This document shows positions 23,986-33,024 of a stretch of DNA of 35,932 nt, piece by piece. The DNA comes from Micromonospora inaquosa (lineage in GTDB: Bacteria > Actinomycetota > Actinomycetes > Mycobacteriales > Micromonosporaceae), in NCBI RefSeq assembly GCF_003857055.1, contig NZ_QGSZ01000194.1:1-35932 (forward strand), given 5' to 3'. The first letter of the stretch is position 1, and the number at the start of each line of letters is the position of its first letter. The position numbers were made by a program, and so were the translations under genes. The notes beneath the pieces were generated by a model. That model worked only from the letters and a program-made list of their open reading frames with translations, was not told the DNA's origin and did no database searches.

Positions 23986-24813
23986 TCAACCCTTCGTGGA
24001 ACCGGCGGCGACGCCGTCGGCAATTTGGCGCTGGAGGAACAGGTAGACCAACAGGACGGGTATCGCGGCGATCAACACACCGGAGGCGAAGGTGGGGATG
24101 TTGTCGGAGTACTGCCCGCGCAACGACGTCACCCCGATCATGAGCGTCCGGTGATCGGCCGAGGGCATCATCACCAGCGCCATGAGGACGTCGTTCCAGC
24201 AGAACAGCGCGTTGAGGATGCCGACCGACAGCAGCGCCGGGGTGCCCAGGGGCAGCATGATCCGGCGGTACACGCCGTACACGGTGCTGCCGTCGATCCG
24301 CGCGGCATCAACGATCTCCGGCGGGATGCCCTTGTAGTAGCTCGTCATGAGAAAGACCGTGAAGGGCAGGAACTGGGCCACATAGACCAGGATCAGACCG
24401 GGGTAGGTGTCGATGAGCGCGGTGTCGGCCATGATCCGAGCGAGCGGCACCATGATCACCTGGAACGGGATGAAGAGCCCCGCGAGGCAACCCAGGAACA
24501 ACGCCGACGAGCCGCGGAAGCGCAGCTGGCTCAGGGCGAAACCGGCCATCGACCCGAACAGCAGCAGCAGGAACACCGACGCCGTCACCACGAACAGCGA
24601 GTTGACGAAGTAGCGGCCCATGCCGACGCTGTTCCACGCCGTGCTGATGTTCTCCCAGCGCAGCGTGTCGGTCAGCGAGAACCGGTCGAGGATGTAGTCA
24701 CGCCGCGTCTTCATCGCGACGTTGGCGGTGAAGAGCAGGGGGTAGATCGTCGCCAGCGCGAGCAGTGCCATCGGGACGGCGATCAACCACCGTCCCAGTC
24801 GGATGCGAGACAT
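23986..24813 (-). CDS. Carbohydrate ABC transporter permease, MalG type
   Basis: A 275-residue CUT1 permease with six membrane segments and the EAA-type loop PPEIVDAARIDGSTVYGVYR. The ATG at 24813 overlaps the previous stop by one base (TGATG). It forms the importer of the oxidative cluster with the MalF-type permease and lipoprotein upstream. As in the first cluster no ATPase gene accompanies it. Confidence 0.93.
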   Translation of the reverse strand: MSRIRLGRWLIAVPMALLALATIYPLLFTANVAMKTRRDYILDRFSLTDTLRWENISTAWNSVGMGRYFVNSLFVVTASVFLLLLFGSMAGFALSQLRFRGSSALFLGCLAGLFIPFQVIMVPLARIMADTALIDTYPGLILVYVAQFLPFTVFLMTSYYKGIPPEIVDAARIDGSTVYGVYRRIMLPLGTPALLSVGILNALFCWNDVLMALVMMPSADHRTLMIGVTSLRGQYSDNIPTFASGVLIAAIPVLLVYLFLQRQIADGVAAGSTKG

Positions 24814-25793
24814 CAGTCCTCCTTCCCCGCTCGTTCCAGCAGTTTGATCTGCATAAGCCCCACCACAAGCATGATCACGAAGAGGATCGTCGACGCCGCC
24901 GACGCGAGAGCCGGACGGTTCATCTGGCCCTGCTGGATCCAGATGTAGTACTCCGGCAGGTAGGTCGAGCCTTCCGGGCCGCCGCTGGTCATCACGAAGA
25001 GCAACCCGAACATCGAGGTCAGCATCCCGATCATCGTGGTCACGAAGACGAACTGGATGGTCCGGGCGAGGCTCGGAATGACCACGTGCCAGACGACCTG
25101 GCGCAGCGACGCCCCGTCCACCCGGGCGGCGTCCAGGAGCGCGGCGTCCAGCGTGGCGAAACCGGCGAGGAACACCACCAGGGCCATTCCGAAGGTGGCC
25201 CAGATATGCACGCCCACGACCATGAACATCGCGATGTCCGGGTCCCCGAGCCAGTCCACCGGACCGACACCGACCGACCCGAGCACGGCGTTGAGCGGGC
25301 CGTCGAAGGCGAGCAACAGGTTGAAGATCGCACCGACGATGACCGGCGAGAGCACCGCCGGGAAGAAGTAGACGCTGCGGTAGAAGCGGTGGCCCGGCAC
25401 CCGGAGGTAGATGAACGTCGCGAGGAGGCCGGGGATCGCCACCGCCACCGGTAGCAGCAGCACCAGCAGCCCGACGTTGCCCAGCGCGGTGCGGAACAGC
25501 GGATCTCCGAACAGCTCGCTGTAGTTGCCGAATCCGACCGCCTCCCCGTTCTGCGCGCCGTCACCGGTGAAGGAGAAGTTGACGCCGAGGAGCAGTGGGT
25601 AGAGCCGCAGCAGCACGATGATCAAAACGGCCGGGGCGACCAGGATGTAGGGGGCGTAACGCTCGGCCCGCAGGCCGCCATGGGAGCGACGGGGTCGTGC
25701 GCCGCTCCGATGGGCGGCGGGGGTGACCGCCGCCCCGCCGGCCCGTCCGGCCGAAGCCGGACGGACCGACGGTTGCGTGTTTCCAATTGGCAC
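24813..25793 (-). CDS. Carbohydrate ABC transporter permease, MalF type
   Basis: A 326-residue CUT1 permease. The basic N-terminal tail of about 45 residues precedes the first helix (APYILVAPAVLIIVLLRLYP); the EAA-type loop is AALLDAARVDGASLRQVVW. The GTG at 25793 lies 4 bp after the lipoprotein stop. No clear ribosome site was seen, which fits coupling to the upstream gene. Confidence 0.92.
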   Translation of the reverse strand: MPIGNTQPSVRPASAGRAGGAAVTPAAHRSGARPRRSHGGLRAERYAPYILVAPAVLIIVLLRLYPLLLGVNFSFTGDGAQNGEAVGFGNYSELFGDPLFRTALGNVGLLVLLLPVAVAIPGLLATFIYLRVPGHRFYRSVYFFPAVLSPVIVGAIFNLLLAFDGPLNAVLGSVGVGPVDWLGDPDIAMFMVVGVHIWATFGMALVVFLAGFATLDAALLDAARVDGASLRQVVWHVVIPSLARTIQFVFVTTMIGMLTSMFGLLFVMTSGGPEGSTYLPEYYIWIQQGQMNRPALASAASTILFVIMLVVGLMQIKLLERAGKED

Positions 25794-25797
25794 GAGG

Positions 25798-27060
25798 TCA
25801 GCCCGCCTGGTCAGAAGCGGCCAACTGCTTCACCACCTCGTCGACGGTGATCGAACCGCTGAGGAGCTGCTGGGAGAGGCGCCCCATCAGGTCGATCGTC
25901 TTCGAGGAGAGCGCCACGTGCAGAGCGGGCTTGCCGCTCTTCAGCTCACCGACGATCGTGGAGACCGCCGGGCCGCCGGCCGACACGTCGATGGTGGTGT
26001 CGGCGGCGATCGCGCCGGCGTCGGCGTAGAAGGCCTTCAACGCGTCGGCCGAGCTCAGGGAGCGCGCCAGGTCGGCGGCCATCTTCGGGTCCTTCGTCCA
26101 CTTGGCGACCGCGTAGCCGATGCCGCCGTCGTAGGGAAGGGTCGGGGTGGTGCCGGCGGTGACGATCGGGGCCTTCATGACGCCGAGCTTCTCCGGGGTC
26201 AGGAACTCGTTGAAGTCCTGCCAGTGACCCACGTCCGACATCAGACCCATGACGTGGGCGGCCTTACCGGACTGGAAGAGCGCGAACGAGTCGTTGAACA
26301 TGGCGGTCGAGTTGGCCCCGTCGCTGTTCATCTTCTTGTCGCCGGTCTCCTTCCAGAGCTGGAAGAGCCGCTTGACGTTCGCCGAGTTCCAGTCGCGCTT
26401 GCCGGCGATCCAGGCGTCGTACTCCTGCGCGGTGAGGGTGGTCGAGCCCATGCTGGAGATCCAGAACTGGATGCCGACGCCCTCCTTGTTGCCGAGGGCG
26501 AAGCACTTGGAGCCGGCCTTGGCGATGGCGGCGCAGTCGGCGACGAACTTGTCCCACGTGGTGGCCGGGCTCGCCGGGTCGAGGTTGGCCTTCTGGTAGA
26601 TCGCCTTGTTGTAGTAGATCGGGTAGCCCTGCAGCGTCACCGGGGCGCCGTAGATCTTGCCGTCCTTGGTGAACGCCTCCCAGCCGGCCAGCCGCTGCTT
26701 GTCCTCGGCCACGTACTCGTCGAGGGGCACCAGCGCGTCCACCCGGTCGCGGATCTGGCCGCCACCGTTGAACAGCATGACGTCCGGGCCCTTGCCGGAC
26801 TGGATCGCCGCACCGAGCAGGGTGTAGTACTGGTCGAAAGGCTGCGCGACGAACTCGACCTCGACATCGGCGTGCTTCTTCTTGAAGTCAGCCTTGGCTT
26901 TGTCCAGATAGGATTTGGCGAACGGCTCGCCGGACTTCCAGTCCCACACCACCAGCTTGCCGTCCGAGCTGGTTGACTTGCCCGAATCGCTAGCACTTCC
27001 ACAACCGGCCAGGGCCAGGCCCACAACGAGGACGGCCGACCACATTGCGCGCTGTCTCAT
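25798..27060 (-). CDS. Sugar-binding lipoprotein of an ABC importer
   Basis: A 420-residue extracellular solute-binding protein family 1. The signal peptide ends in the lipobox LAGC with the lipidated C20. Landmarks are LVVWDWKSGEPF at the start of the mature fold, PDVMLFNGGGQ and PIYYNKAIY. The ATG at 27060 follows GAGGTGA. It is the first gene of the importer/enolase operon; its promoter at 27121-27149 is overlapped by the GntR-type palindrome. Confidence 0.92.
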   Translation of the reverse strand: MRQRAMWSAVLVVGLALAGCGSASDSGKSTSSDGKLVVWDWKSGEPFAKSYLDKAKADFKKKHADVEVEFVAQPFDQYYTLLGAAIQSGKGPDVMLFNGGGQIRDRVDALVPLDEYVAEDKQRLAGWEAFTKDGKIYGAPVTLQGYPIYYNKAIYQKANLDPASPATTWDKFVADCAAIAKAGSKCFALGNKEGVGIQFWISSMGSTTLTAQEYDAWIAGKRDWNSANVKRLFQLWKETGDKKMNSDGANSTAMFNDSFALFQSGKAAHVMGLMSDVGHWQDFNEFLTPEKLGVMKAPIVTAGTTPTLPYDGGIGYAVAKWTKDPKMAADLARSLSSADALKAFYADAGAIAADTTIDVSAGGPAVSTIVGELKSGKPALHVALSSKTIDLMGRLSQQLLSGSITVDEVVKQLAASDQAG

Positions 27061-27120
27061 CAGTTGTCACCTCTATATGGGGGATGGCCGGCGGTGTCCC
27101 GCGAGCCAAATGTTGACCGG

Positions 27121-27149
27121 AAGGTAACTCGTATGACGTGTGACGTCAA
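27121..27149 (-). promoter_or_regulatory. Predicted promoter of the oxidative-cluster importer
   Basis: On the minus strand TTGACG (27149-27144), a 17-bp spacer and TACCTT (27126-27121). The leader to the lipoprotein ATG would be about 55 nt. Confidence 0.65.
27134..27148. promoter_or_regulatory. GntR-type operator TGACGT-N3-ACGTCA
   Basis: TGACGTGTGACGTCA is a perfect 6+3+6 palindrome. It covers most of the -35 box and part of the spacer of the importer promoter and lies 59 bp before the divergent GntR-family gene. The GT-N3-AC core agrees with FadR-subfamily operators. A near copy lies at 29679-29693. Confidence 0.75.
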
Positions 27150-27206
27150 CAGTCGGCCGTACACTGATCCAGACGTCGTGCCACGGCGAGCCATTCGGAG
27201 GGGGAC

Positions 27207-27977
27207 ATGACGCCACCGCGGGAGACAGCCCTGAACAGCCCGGCGACCCCGGCGTGGGTGCGTCGGCCGACCAATCTCGCCAGGGCGGTCACTGCCGAAC
27301 TGGTGGAGCGCATCGTCCGCGGCGTACACCCGTCCGGGACGTCCCTGCCTCCCGAGCCCATCCTCTGCGAGACCTTCGGGGTGAGCCGGACCGTCGTCCG
27401 GGAAGCAGTGAAGATCCTCCAGGAGAAGGGGCTGGTGCAGGTTCGCCAGGGCGCCGGCACCATGGTCACCCCACCGTCACACTGGGACATGCTCGACGAG
27501 CTCGTCCTCGCCGCGACCATCGCGGTGGACGACAGCTTCGCCATCCTCGACGACCTGGTCGTCACCAGGCGGGTGCTGGAGTCCGACATGGCGAACGTCG
27601 CCGCCCGTCTCGCCGACGCCGAGGTCATCGACCGACTGCGGGCCATGGTGGACCGGATGGACGAACTCGTCGACGACCACGTGACCTACCACGACCACGA
27701 CCGGGCCTTCCACGACACGATCATGCAGGCGTCGGGGAACCGCATCGCCCGTGGCGTCGTACGCGCGCTGGAGAGCCAGGTCATCAACACCGCCCGGTAC
27801 ATGGGCCGCACGGAACGCGCGTTGTGCGTGGCGTCCAACCAGGGCCACCGACGCATCTACGAACGCATCGCCGCCCACGACTCCAACGGCGCCGCCGACG
27901 CGATGTTCACCCACATCACCGAGGCCTGGCTGGTCCGTCGCAGCGGCTCGGGGAGCCCCGCCCGCCTCGAACGCTGA
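27207..27977 (+). CDS. GntR-family regulator, FadR subfamily
   Basis: A 256-residue regulator. The N-terminal winged helix-turn-helix spans about 25-90 (SLPPEPILCETFGVSRTVVR, then the wing GLVQVRQGAGTMV). The C-terminal FCD helical ligand domain (about 95-245) keeps the usual metal-site residues D165 and H169 (DRAFHD), H214 (NQGHRRIYE) and H236 (FTHITE). FCD regulators of this type commonly sense sugar acids or other carboxylates. The ATG at 27207 has a strong GGAGGGGG site. It is divergent from the importer operon, and a fitting palindrome lies in the shared spacer, so it is the likely regulator; autoregulation is also probable. Confidence 0.93.
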   Translation: MTPPRETALNSPATPAWVRRPTNLARAVTAELVERIVRGVHPSGTSLPPEPILCETFGVSRTVVREAVKILQEKGLVQVRQGAGTMVTPPSHWDMLDELVLAATIAVDDSFAILDDLVVTRRVLESDMANVAARLADAEVIDRLRAMVDRMDELVDDHVTYHDHDRAFHDTIMQASGNRIARGVVRALESQVINTARYMGRTERALCVASNQGHRRIYERIAAHDSNGAADAMFTHITEAWLVRRSGSGSPARLER

Positions 27978-27999
27978 CCGTTCCGGACGACCAGAACGG
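27978..27999. terminator. Possible weak terminator
   Basis: Directly after the GntR stop, CCGTTC (27978-27983) pairs with GAACGG (27994-27999), with one mismatch and two further pairs around a 4-nt loop. It lies between convergent genes. Confidence 0.4.
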
Positions 28000-28049
28000 C
28001 GCCCACCCCCGAGGTACGGGAGCGGACGCCGCCGGCTGGCCGATCAGCG

Positions 28050-29435
28050 TCACGAGAACTGGGCGAAGAACCTCCAGATCTCACCCTTGGTCCAGGTCGT
28101 GATGCCGCTTTCGGCGTACGTGCCGTCCACCGGGCCGGGCATGTGACCGTTGTCGTACGCGGCCCACTGCACCGGGTATCCGGCGCGGCATCCGGAGTAG
28201 GCGGTCGTGATGTGCGCACGACTGCCGCCTGCCGGCTCGGGCGGGTTCTGGGCGGTGCAACCGTTGTTGCGGACGAAGGTGTCGCGCAACGCCCTGCCCT
28301 GGGAGATGTTCAGGACGTTGTCCGAGATTCCGTGCAGCCCGAAGTACGCGATCGGCTGGGTGCCGCCGCTGCACCCGCTGATCTGCGCGCCGGAGATGAC
28401 CGCGACGGCCCGGAAGACGGTGGCCCGGGCGCAGGCGACGGCGTAGCTCATGCCACCACCCCAGCTGAAGCCGAGTGCGAACCGCTGCCTCGGGTTGACG
28501 CAGAGGCTGCTCTCGATCCGGCTGATCATGTCGTCGACGAAGGTGATGTCCTCACCGCCGGAGTTGCCCCAGCCGTTGCCGAATCCCTGGGGCGCCACCA
28601 GGATCGCGCTGTTGTTCGACTGCTCCTGCTGCCCGTAGTAGGACCACGCGGTCCCGCTGGTGCCGCCGGAGGAGATCTCCTGCATGGTGCCGCCCCGCCA
28701 GTGGAAGGCGAAGATCAGCCGGTAGGGATTGCTGTTGTTGTAGTTGGCGGGCACCCGCAGGATGAAGGTTCGGCTCTTGCCGTTGCTCTGGATCGTGTGC
28801 GTGCCGCTGGACAGCGTCGGCGCCTTGCCGCACCCGCTACCGCCCGTGGGTGGTGGGTTGCTACCACCGACGGGGACGAGTTGCCACTGCTGGTTGGCGC
28901 CGCCCCAGTCGGCGTACTGCACGACGTTGCCACCGTCGGCGGTGGAAGCGCCCTGCACCTCGACGACCTTGTTGCTGTTGCGGTTGACCAGCCGAACGTA
29001 GCCACCGTCCGAGTCGGCCAGCCGGAACTGCTGATTCGTCCCGTTGAGGTCGGACCACTGCACGATCGCGCCGCCGTCGGCGGTGGAGAAGTTGCTGACG
29101 TCGAGCACCTTGCCCGAGTGCCGGGACTTGACCCGGTAGTAGCCGCCCCCGGAGTCCACGAACTGCCACTGCTGGTTGTTGCCGTTGTTGCGCGTCCACT
29201 GGCTGATCCGCGCGCCGTCGTTGGTGGCCGAGGCGTACAGGTCCAACGCCTTGCCGCTGTTCCGGTTCACCAGTGTGTACCAGGCGTTGGTGTCCACTGT
29301 CGCTGCCGCCGCGGGCGTCGCGTTGACCGCGACGAGTGTGCTGGCTGCCATGACCGCGGCTGCCGCCGCGGCCAACCCTGACCGCCAGCGACGTCTCTGT
29401 CGAGAGGCGGGACGAGCCTCACCGAGGGCTTTCAT
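28050..29435 (-). CDS. Secreted CBM13-esterase (feruloyl/acetylxylan esterase or PHB depolymerase family)
   Basis: A 461-residue secreted enzyme. The signal peptide covers about 1-45 (Ala-rich core, cleavage near PAAAA). A ricin-type CBM13 (about 48-190; three QQW/QQF repeats) and a Pro/Gly linker lead into an alpha/beta hydrolase of the LpqC/CE1 type (about 205-461). The catalytic triad is probably S324 (GFSWGG), D372 (GISDN) and H431 (DNGHMP). The ATG at 29435 follows AGGAGTGG. Related enzymes release ferulate or acetate from xylan side chains. Its promoter carries a near copy of the GntR-type palindrome, and its CBM13 is almost identical in DNA to that of the xylanase upstream. Confidence 0.88.
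   Translation of the reverse strand: MKALGEARPASRQRRRWRSGLAAAAAAVMAASTLVAVNATPAAAATVDTNAWYTLVNRNSGKALDLYASATNDGARISQWTRNNGNNQQWQFVDSGGGYYRVKSRHSGKVLDVSNFSTADGGAIVQWSDLNGTNQQFRLADSDGGYVRLVNRNSNKVVEVQGASTADGGNVVQYADWGGANQQWQLVPVGGSNPPPTGGSGCGKAPTLSSGTHTIQSNGKSRTFILRVPANYNNSNPYRLIFAFHWRGGTMQEISSGGTSGTAWSYYGQQEQSNNSAILVAPQGFGNGWGNSGGEDITFVDDMISRIESSLCVNPRQRFALGFSWGGGMSYAVACARATVFRAVAVISGAQISGCSGGTQPIAYFGLHGISDNVLNISQGRALRDTFVRNNGCTAQNPPEPAGGSRAHITTAYSGCRAGYPVQWAAYDNGHMPGPVDGTYAESGITTWTKGEIWRFFAQFS
28881..29297. repeat. CBM13 direct repeat, copy 1 (in the esterase gene)
   Basis: About 417 bp aligning without gaps to 29871-30287 at a constant offset of 990 bp. An uninterrupted identical run of at least 66 bp starts at 28881; the rest differs mainly at scattered positions. 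The encoded modules differ at about 17 of 140 residues by eye. Confidence 0.85.
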
Positions 29436-29665
29436 GGTCCACTCCTTCGATCGGGGTCACCCACGAGCGAAACGCCCCCGGGTGCCCTGGCGTACGTGCC
29501 GGCGTCCTGGTGGTGGTGTCGGCACGTCTGGGGTGTTGTGCGGGCAACCTTGCGGCCAAAGACGCAGGTGAATGGCGGTGCCACGATCCGGGCTTCGGAG
29601 CGGGCCCGCGCCGAGCCGCGCGGTGCGACGTCCTGGCTCCCGGCGACCGCGTGGTCCGCGGGTGA

Positions 29666-29694
29666 AAATTAGCGGTAAAGACGTCATACGTCAA
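29666..29694 (-). promoter_or_regulatory. Predicted promoter of the CBM13-esterase gene
   Basis: On the minus strand TTGACG (29694-29689), a 17-bp spacer and TAATTT (29671-29666). The same -35 sequence and spacing occur at the oxidative-cluster importer promoter. Confidence 0.65.
29679..29693. promoter_or_regulatory. GntR-type operator, second copy
   Basis: AGACGTCATACGTCA on the plus strand is the 6+3+6 palindrome of 27134-27148 with one base changed in one arm. It overlaps the -35 box and spacer of the esterase promoter in the same geometry as the first copy. Confidence 0.7.
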
Positions 29695-29734
29695 ATGACT
29701 GACATCGATCCGGGCAACGGTTCGGCAATGGGTC

Positions 29735-29767
29735 ACGGTGGCCCGCCCCAGTGGGGCGGGCCACCGT
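29735..29767 (-). terminator. Terminator of the xylanase gene
   Basis: A perfect GC-rich stem of 15 bp (29735-29749 with 29753-29767) with a 3-nt loop, 86 bp after the xylanase stop and before the esterase promoter. Confidence 0.8.
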
Positions 29768-29852
29768 TCGTCACACCTCGCCGGGGCGGGCGCCGGCCGG
29801 ATCCCGGTCGGCCGGCAGCCACCCTGGACCCCAGCTCAGGTGGGGTTGGTCG

Positions 29853-31409
<1,557 letters not shown>

Positions 31410-31556
31410 TCAGGACGCACAATCCGTGACGGCTGTCACCGGCATCCGCCGGCTCCCGAGGTGACGTCCGCATGCCCTTGCGGACGTCGTGATCGGAGGT
31501 ACGCCCTGCGCGGCTCGCCCGGTGAGCCACGACAGCGATCGTCCTCTATATCGAGA

Positions 31557-31569
31557 GTGAGCGATAACA
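31557..31569. promoter_or_regulatory. Operator-like site GTGAGCGATAACA, proximal copy
   Basis: This 13-mer recurs in inverted orientation at 31727-31739. It lies within the probable xylanase promoter. It closely resembles half of the classical lac operator (TGTGAGCGGATAACA), so a LacI-family repressor is a reasonable guess; no such gene adjoins it. Confidence 0.6.
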
Positions 31570-31726
31570 TGCCGTTCGTCAAGACGTAACGGGTCGTTCA
31601 CGCCGATCTCCCGGAACGCCCCGTTACACCCGGTACCAAACGCCCAGAGCAACAGTGCTCAACTGCTGCCCGGGCAGCGGACAAGCCACGCCAACGCGCC
31701 ACCGGGGTCGTACCGGACGGCAACCC

Positions 31727-31739
31727 TGTTATCGCTCAC
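31727..31739. promoter_or_regulatory. Operator-like site, distal inverted copy
   Basis: TGTTATCGCTCAC is the exact reverse complement of the proximal site, with centres 170 bp apart. It is 31 bp beyond the PaaX-type gene's stop. The pair could support DNA looping over the xylanase promoter. Confidence 0.6.
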
Positions 31740-31770
31740 AGTCGTCGGCCAACAGCGACCGCCTCGCGAT

Positions 31771-32778
31771 TCACGCCCGCCCGGTAGCCGAGCTACTCGG
31801 AGACGGCAGCGCCTGGTCATCGTCGGCGCGTATTCCGGCGACCAGGTCGGCGGTGGTGTGGGCCTCGATGCCGGGCTGCGCGGCGTCGGCGAACCGCTCG
31901 ACGACCGCCCGGACGTGTCGCTCCGCGGGTGCGGCGAGGCCGTCGTAGACGGCCGCGAACAACTCCCGCGCCGGCCGCCTGAGCCATTCCCCCGGCAGGA
32001 GTTCCACCGGCAGCTGCGGATCGAGGACGGGAAACCGCCGGAAGGTGTCCATGACCTCGGTACGGGCCCGCACCGCGGCGGCACCGTCGACCTCCCCGGA
32101 CACCACCCCGGGCAGCAGTGGCGTCCAACGCCGGAGGAACGCGTCGTAGCTCCGGCTGATCGCCTCGATGTCCCAGGCCTCGATCGGCGCGCGGTGAATG
32201 GTCGAGGCGAGCGCGGTCTGCCGCCCGCGAAACACCGTCACGGCGCCGAGGGTGAGCCGGTCGAGCTGGGCCCGAGCCGCGGGAGTCAGCTCCTGCGGCG
32301 AGATCCACAATCCGTCGTACAACGGCGCGTAACCGAGCCACCGCAGTTGCGCCCGCAGTGCCCGACGCTGCGTACTGCGGTCCTGCGGCAGCGAAAAGGC
32401 GATGATCGTCCAGCACCCGTCCCACCGCGCCGTCGACGTGGTGGAGGCGAGGATCCAGTGCCCGCCGGCGGAGAGGTTGGCGGCGGCGGCACGACTGAGC
32501 CGGTAGGAGCTGCGCCGCCCCAGTCGGCTGCCCTCCAACACGCCACGGCGGGCCAACCGGCTGATCGCGGTCCGCGCTCCAGCCGTCGTCACGCCGGTCT
32601 CCCCGAGCAGGGCGACGATGGCGGCGGACGGGAGGGCGACACGGGTCCGCAGTGTGTAGTCCGCCAACAGGGTCACCGCGACACCCTGAGGCGAGTTGCC
32701 GACCTGCCTGCGGGGCAGCCGGAGTGGATGGTCTCCGTCGTCCGGATAGATCTCGTCGATGTCGAAGAGGCTTGCCAC
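31771..32778 (-). CDS. PaaX-family transcriptional regulator
   Basis: A 335-residue regulator. A basic winged helix-turn-helix (about 38-100: VALLGETGVTTAGARTAISRLARRGVL, then GRRSSYRLS) is followed by the central PaaX-like domain (WTIIAFSLPQDRSTQRRALRAQLRWLGYAPLYDGLWISP) and the C-terminal PaaX domain ending near ADLVAG. The family is named for the phenylacetyl-CoA-responsive repressor, but most actinobacterial members have unknown targets. The GTG at 32778 follows GGAG. It is divergent from the CE1-CBM2 esterase gene and lies upstream of the xylanase gene, so either may be its target; this is inference. Confidence 0.9.
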   Translation of the reverse strand: MASLFDIDEIYPDDGDHPLRLPRRQVGNSPQGVAVTLLADYTLRTRVALPSAAIVALLGETGVTTAGARTAISRLARRGVLEGSRLGRRSSYRLSRAAAANLSAGGHWILASTTSTARWDGCWTIIAFSLPQDRSTQRRALRAQLRWLGYAPLYDGLWISPQELTPAARAQLDRLTLGAVTVFRGRQTALASTIHRAPIEAWDIEAISRSYDAFLRRWTPLLPGVVSGEVDGAAAVRARTEVMDTFRRFPVLDPQLPVELLPGEWLRRPARELFAAVYDGLAAPAERHVRAVVERFADAAQPGIEAHTTADLVAGIRADDDQALPSPSSSATGRA

Positions 32779-32853
32779 AGGCGCTCCGTGCTCCTCGGGG
32801 ACGGTACGACGACTGTAGACGGAGCGCCGTCGCTACAAATAGAGAGTGCTCGA

Positions 32854-32882
32854 TTGACACTTGTTGGCCCGGAGGGAACACT
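32854..32882 (+). promoter_or_regulatory. Possible promoter of the CE1-CBM2 esterase gene
   Basis: TTGACA at 32854-32859 and AACACT at 32877-32882 (17-bp spacer), about 140 bp before the start codon. The -10 match is weak. The divergent PaaX-type gene shares this 246-bp spacer. Confidence 0.35.
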
Positions 32883-33024
32883 AATTGCCACGCGACGCCA
32901 TCCGAAGCCGGGCTGGGCGAACCACAGGTAGCGGGCAACGTGCGATCACCGCGGGAGTCGGGCACCCCCCGCGACCGGTCGCACGGCCGATCCAGCCTGC
33001 ACAGGCAATCGAAGGAGTCGTCCG

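Larger units (their letters stand above)
29436..29852. other. Spacer between xylanase and esterase genes
   Basis: 417 bp with no credible gene. In minus-strand order it holds the xylanase terminator (29767-29735), the esterase promoter with a GntR-type palindrome (29694-29666) and an esterase leader of about 225 nt in which I see no further structure. Confidence 0.6.

Noticed and set aside
23611..24948. 445-codon plus-strand open frame across two importer genes
   Set aside because: Rich in His, Gln, Arg and Glu with no domain; it overlaps two well-supported minus-strand genes.
28143..29381. 412-codon plus-strand open frame opposite the CBM13-esterase
   Set aside because: Shadow of the esterase; no ribosome site or domain.
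31577..31590. CGTC/ACGT elements near the xylanase -35 box as another GntR site
   Set aside because: The arms are ordered ACGTC-N-GACG, not GACGT-N3-ACGTC, so it does not match the palindrome at 27134.
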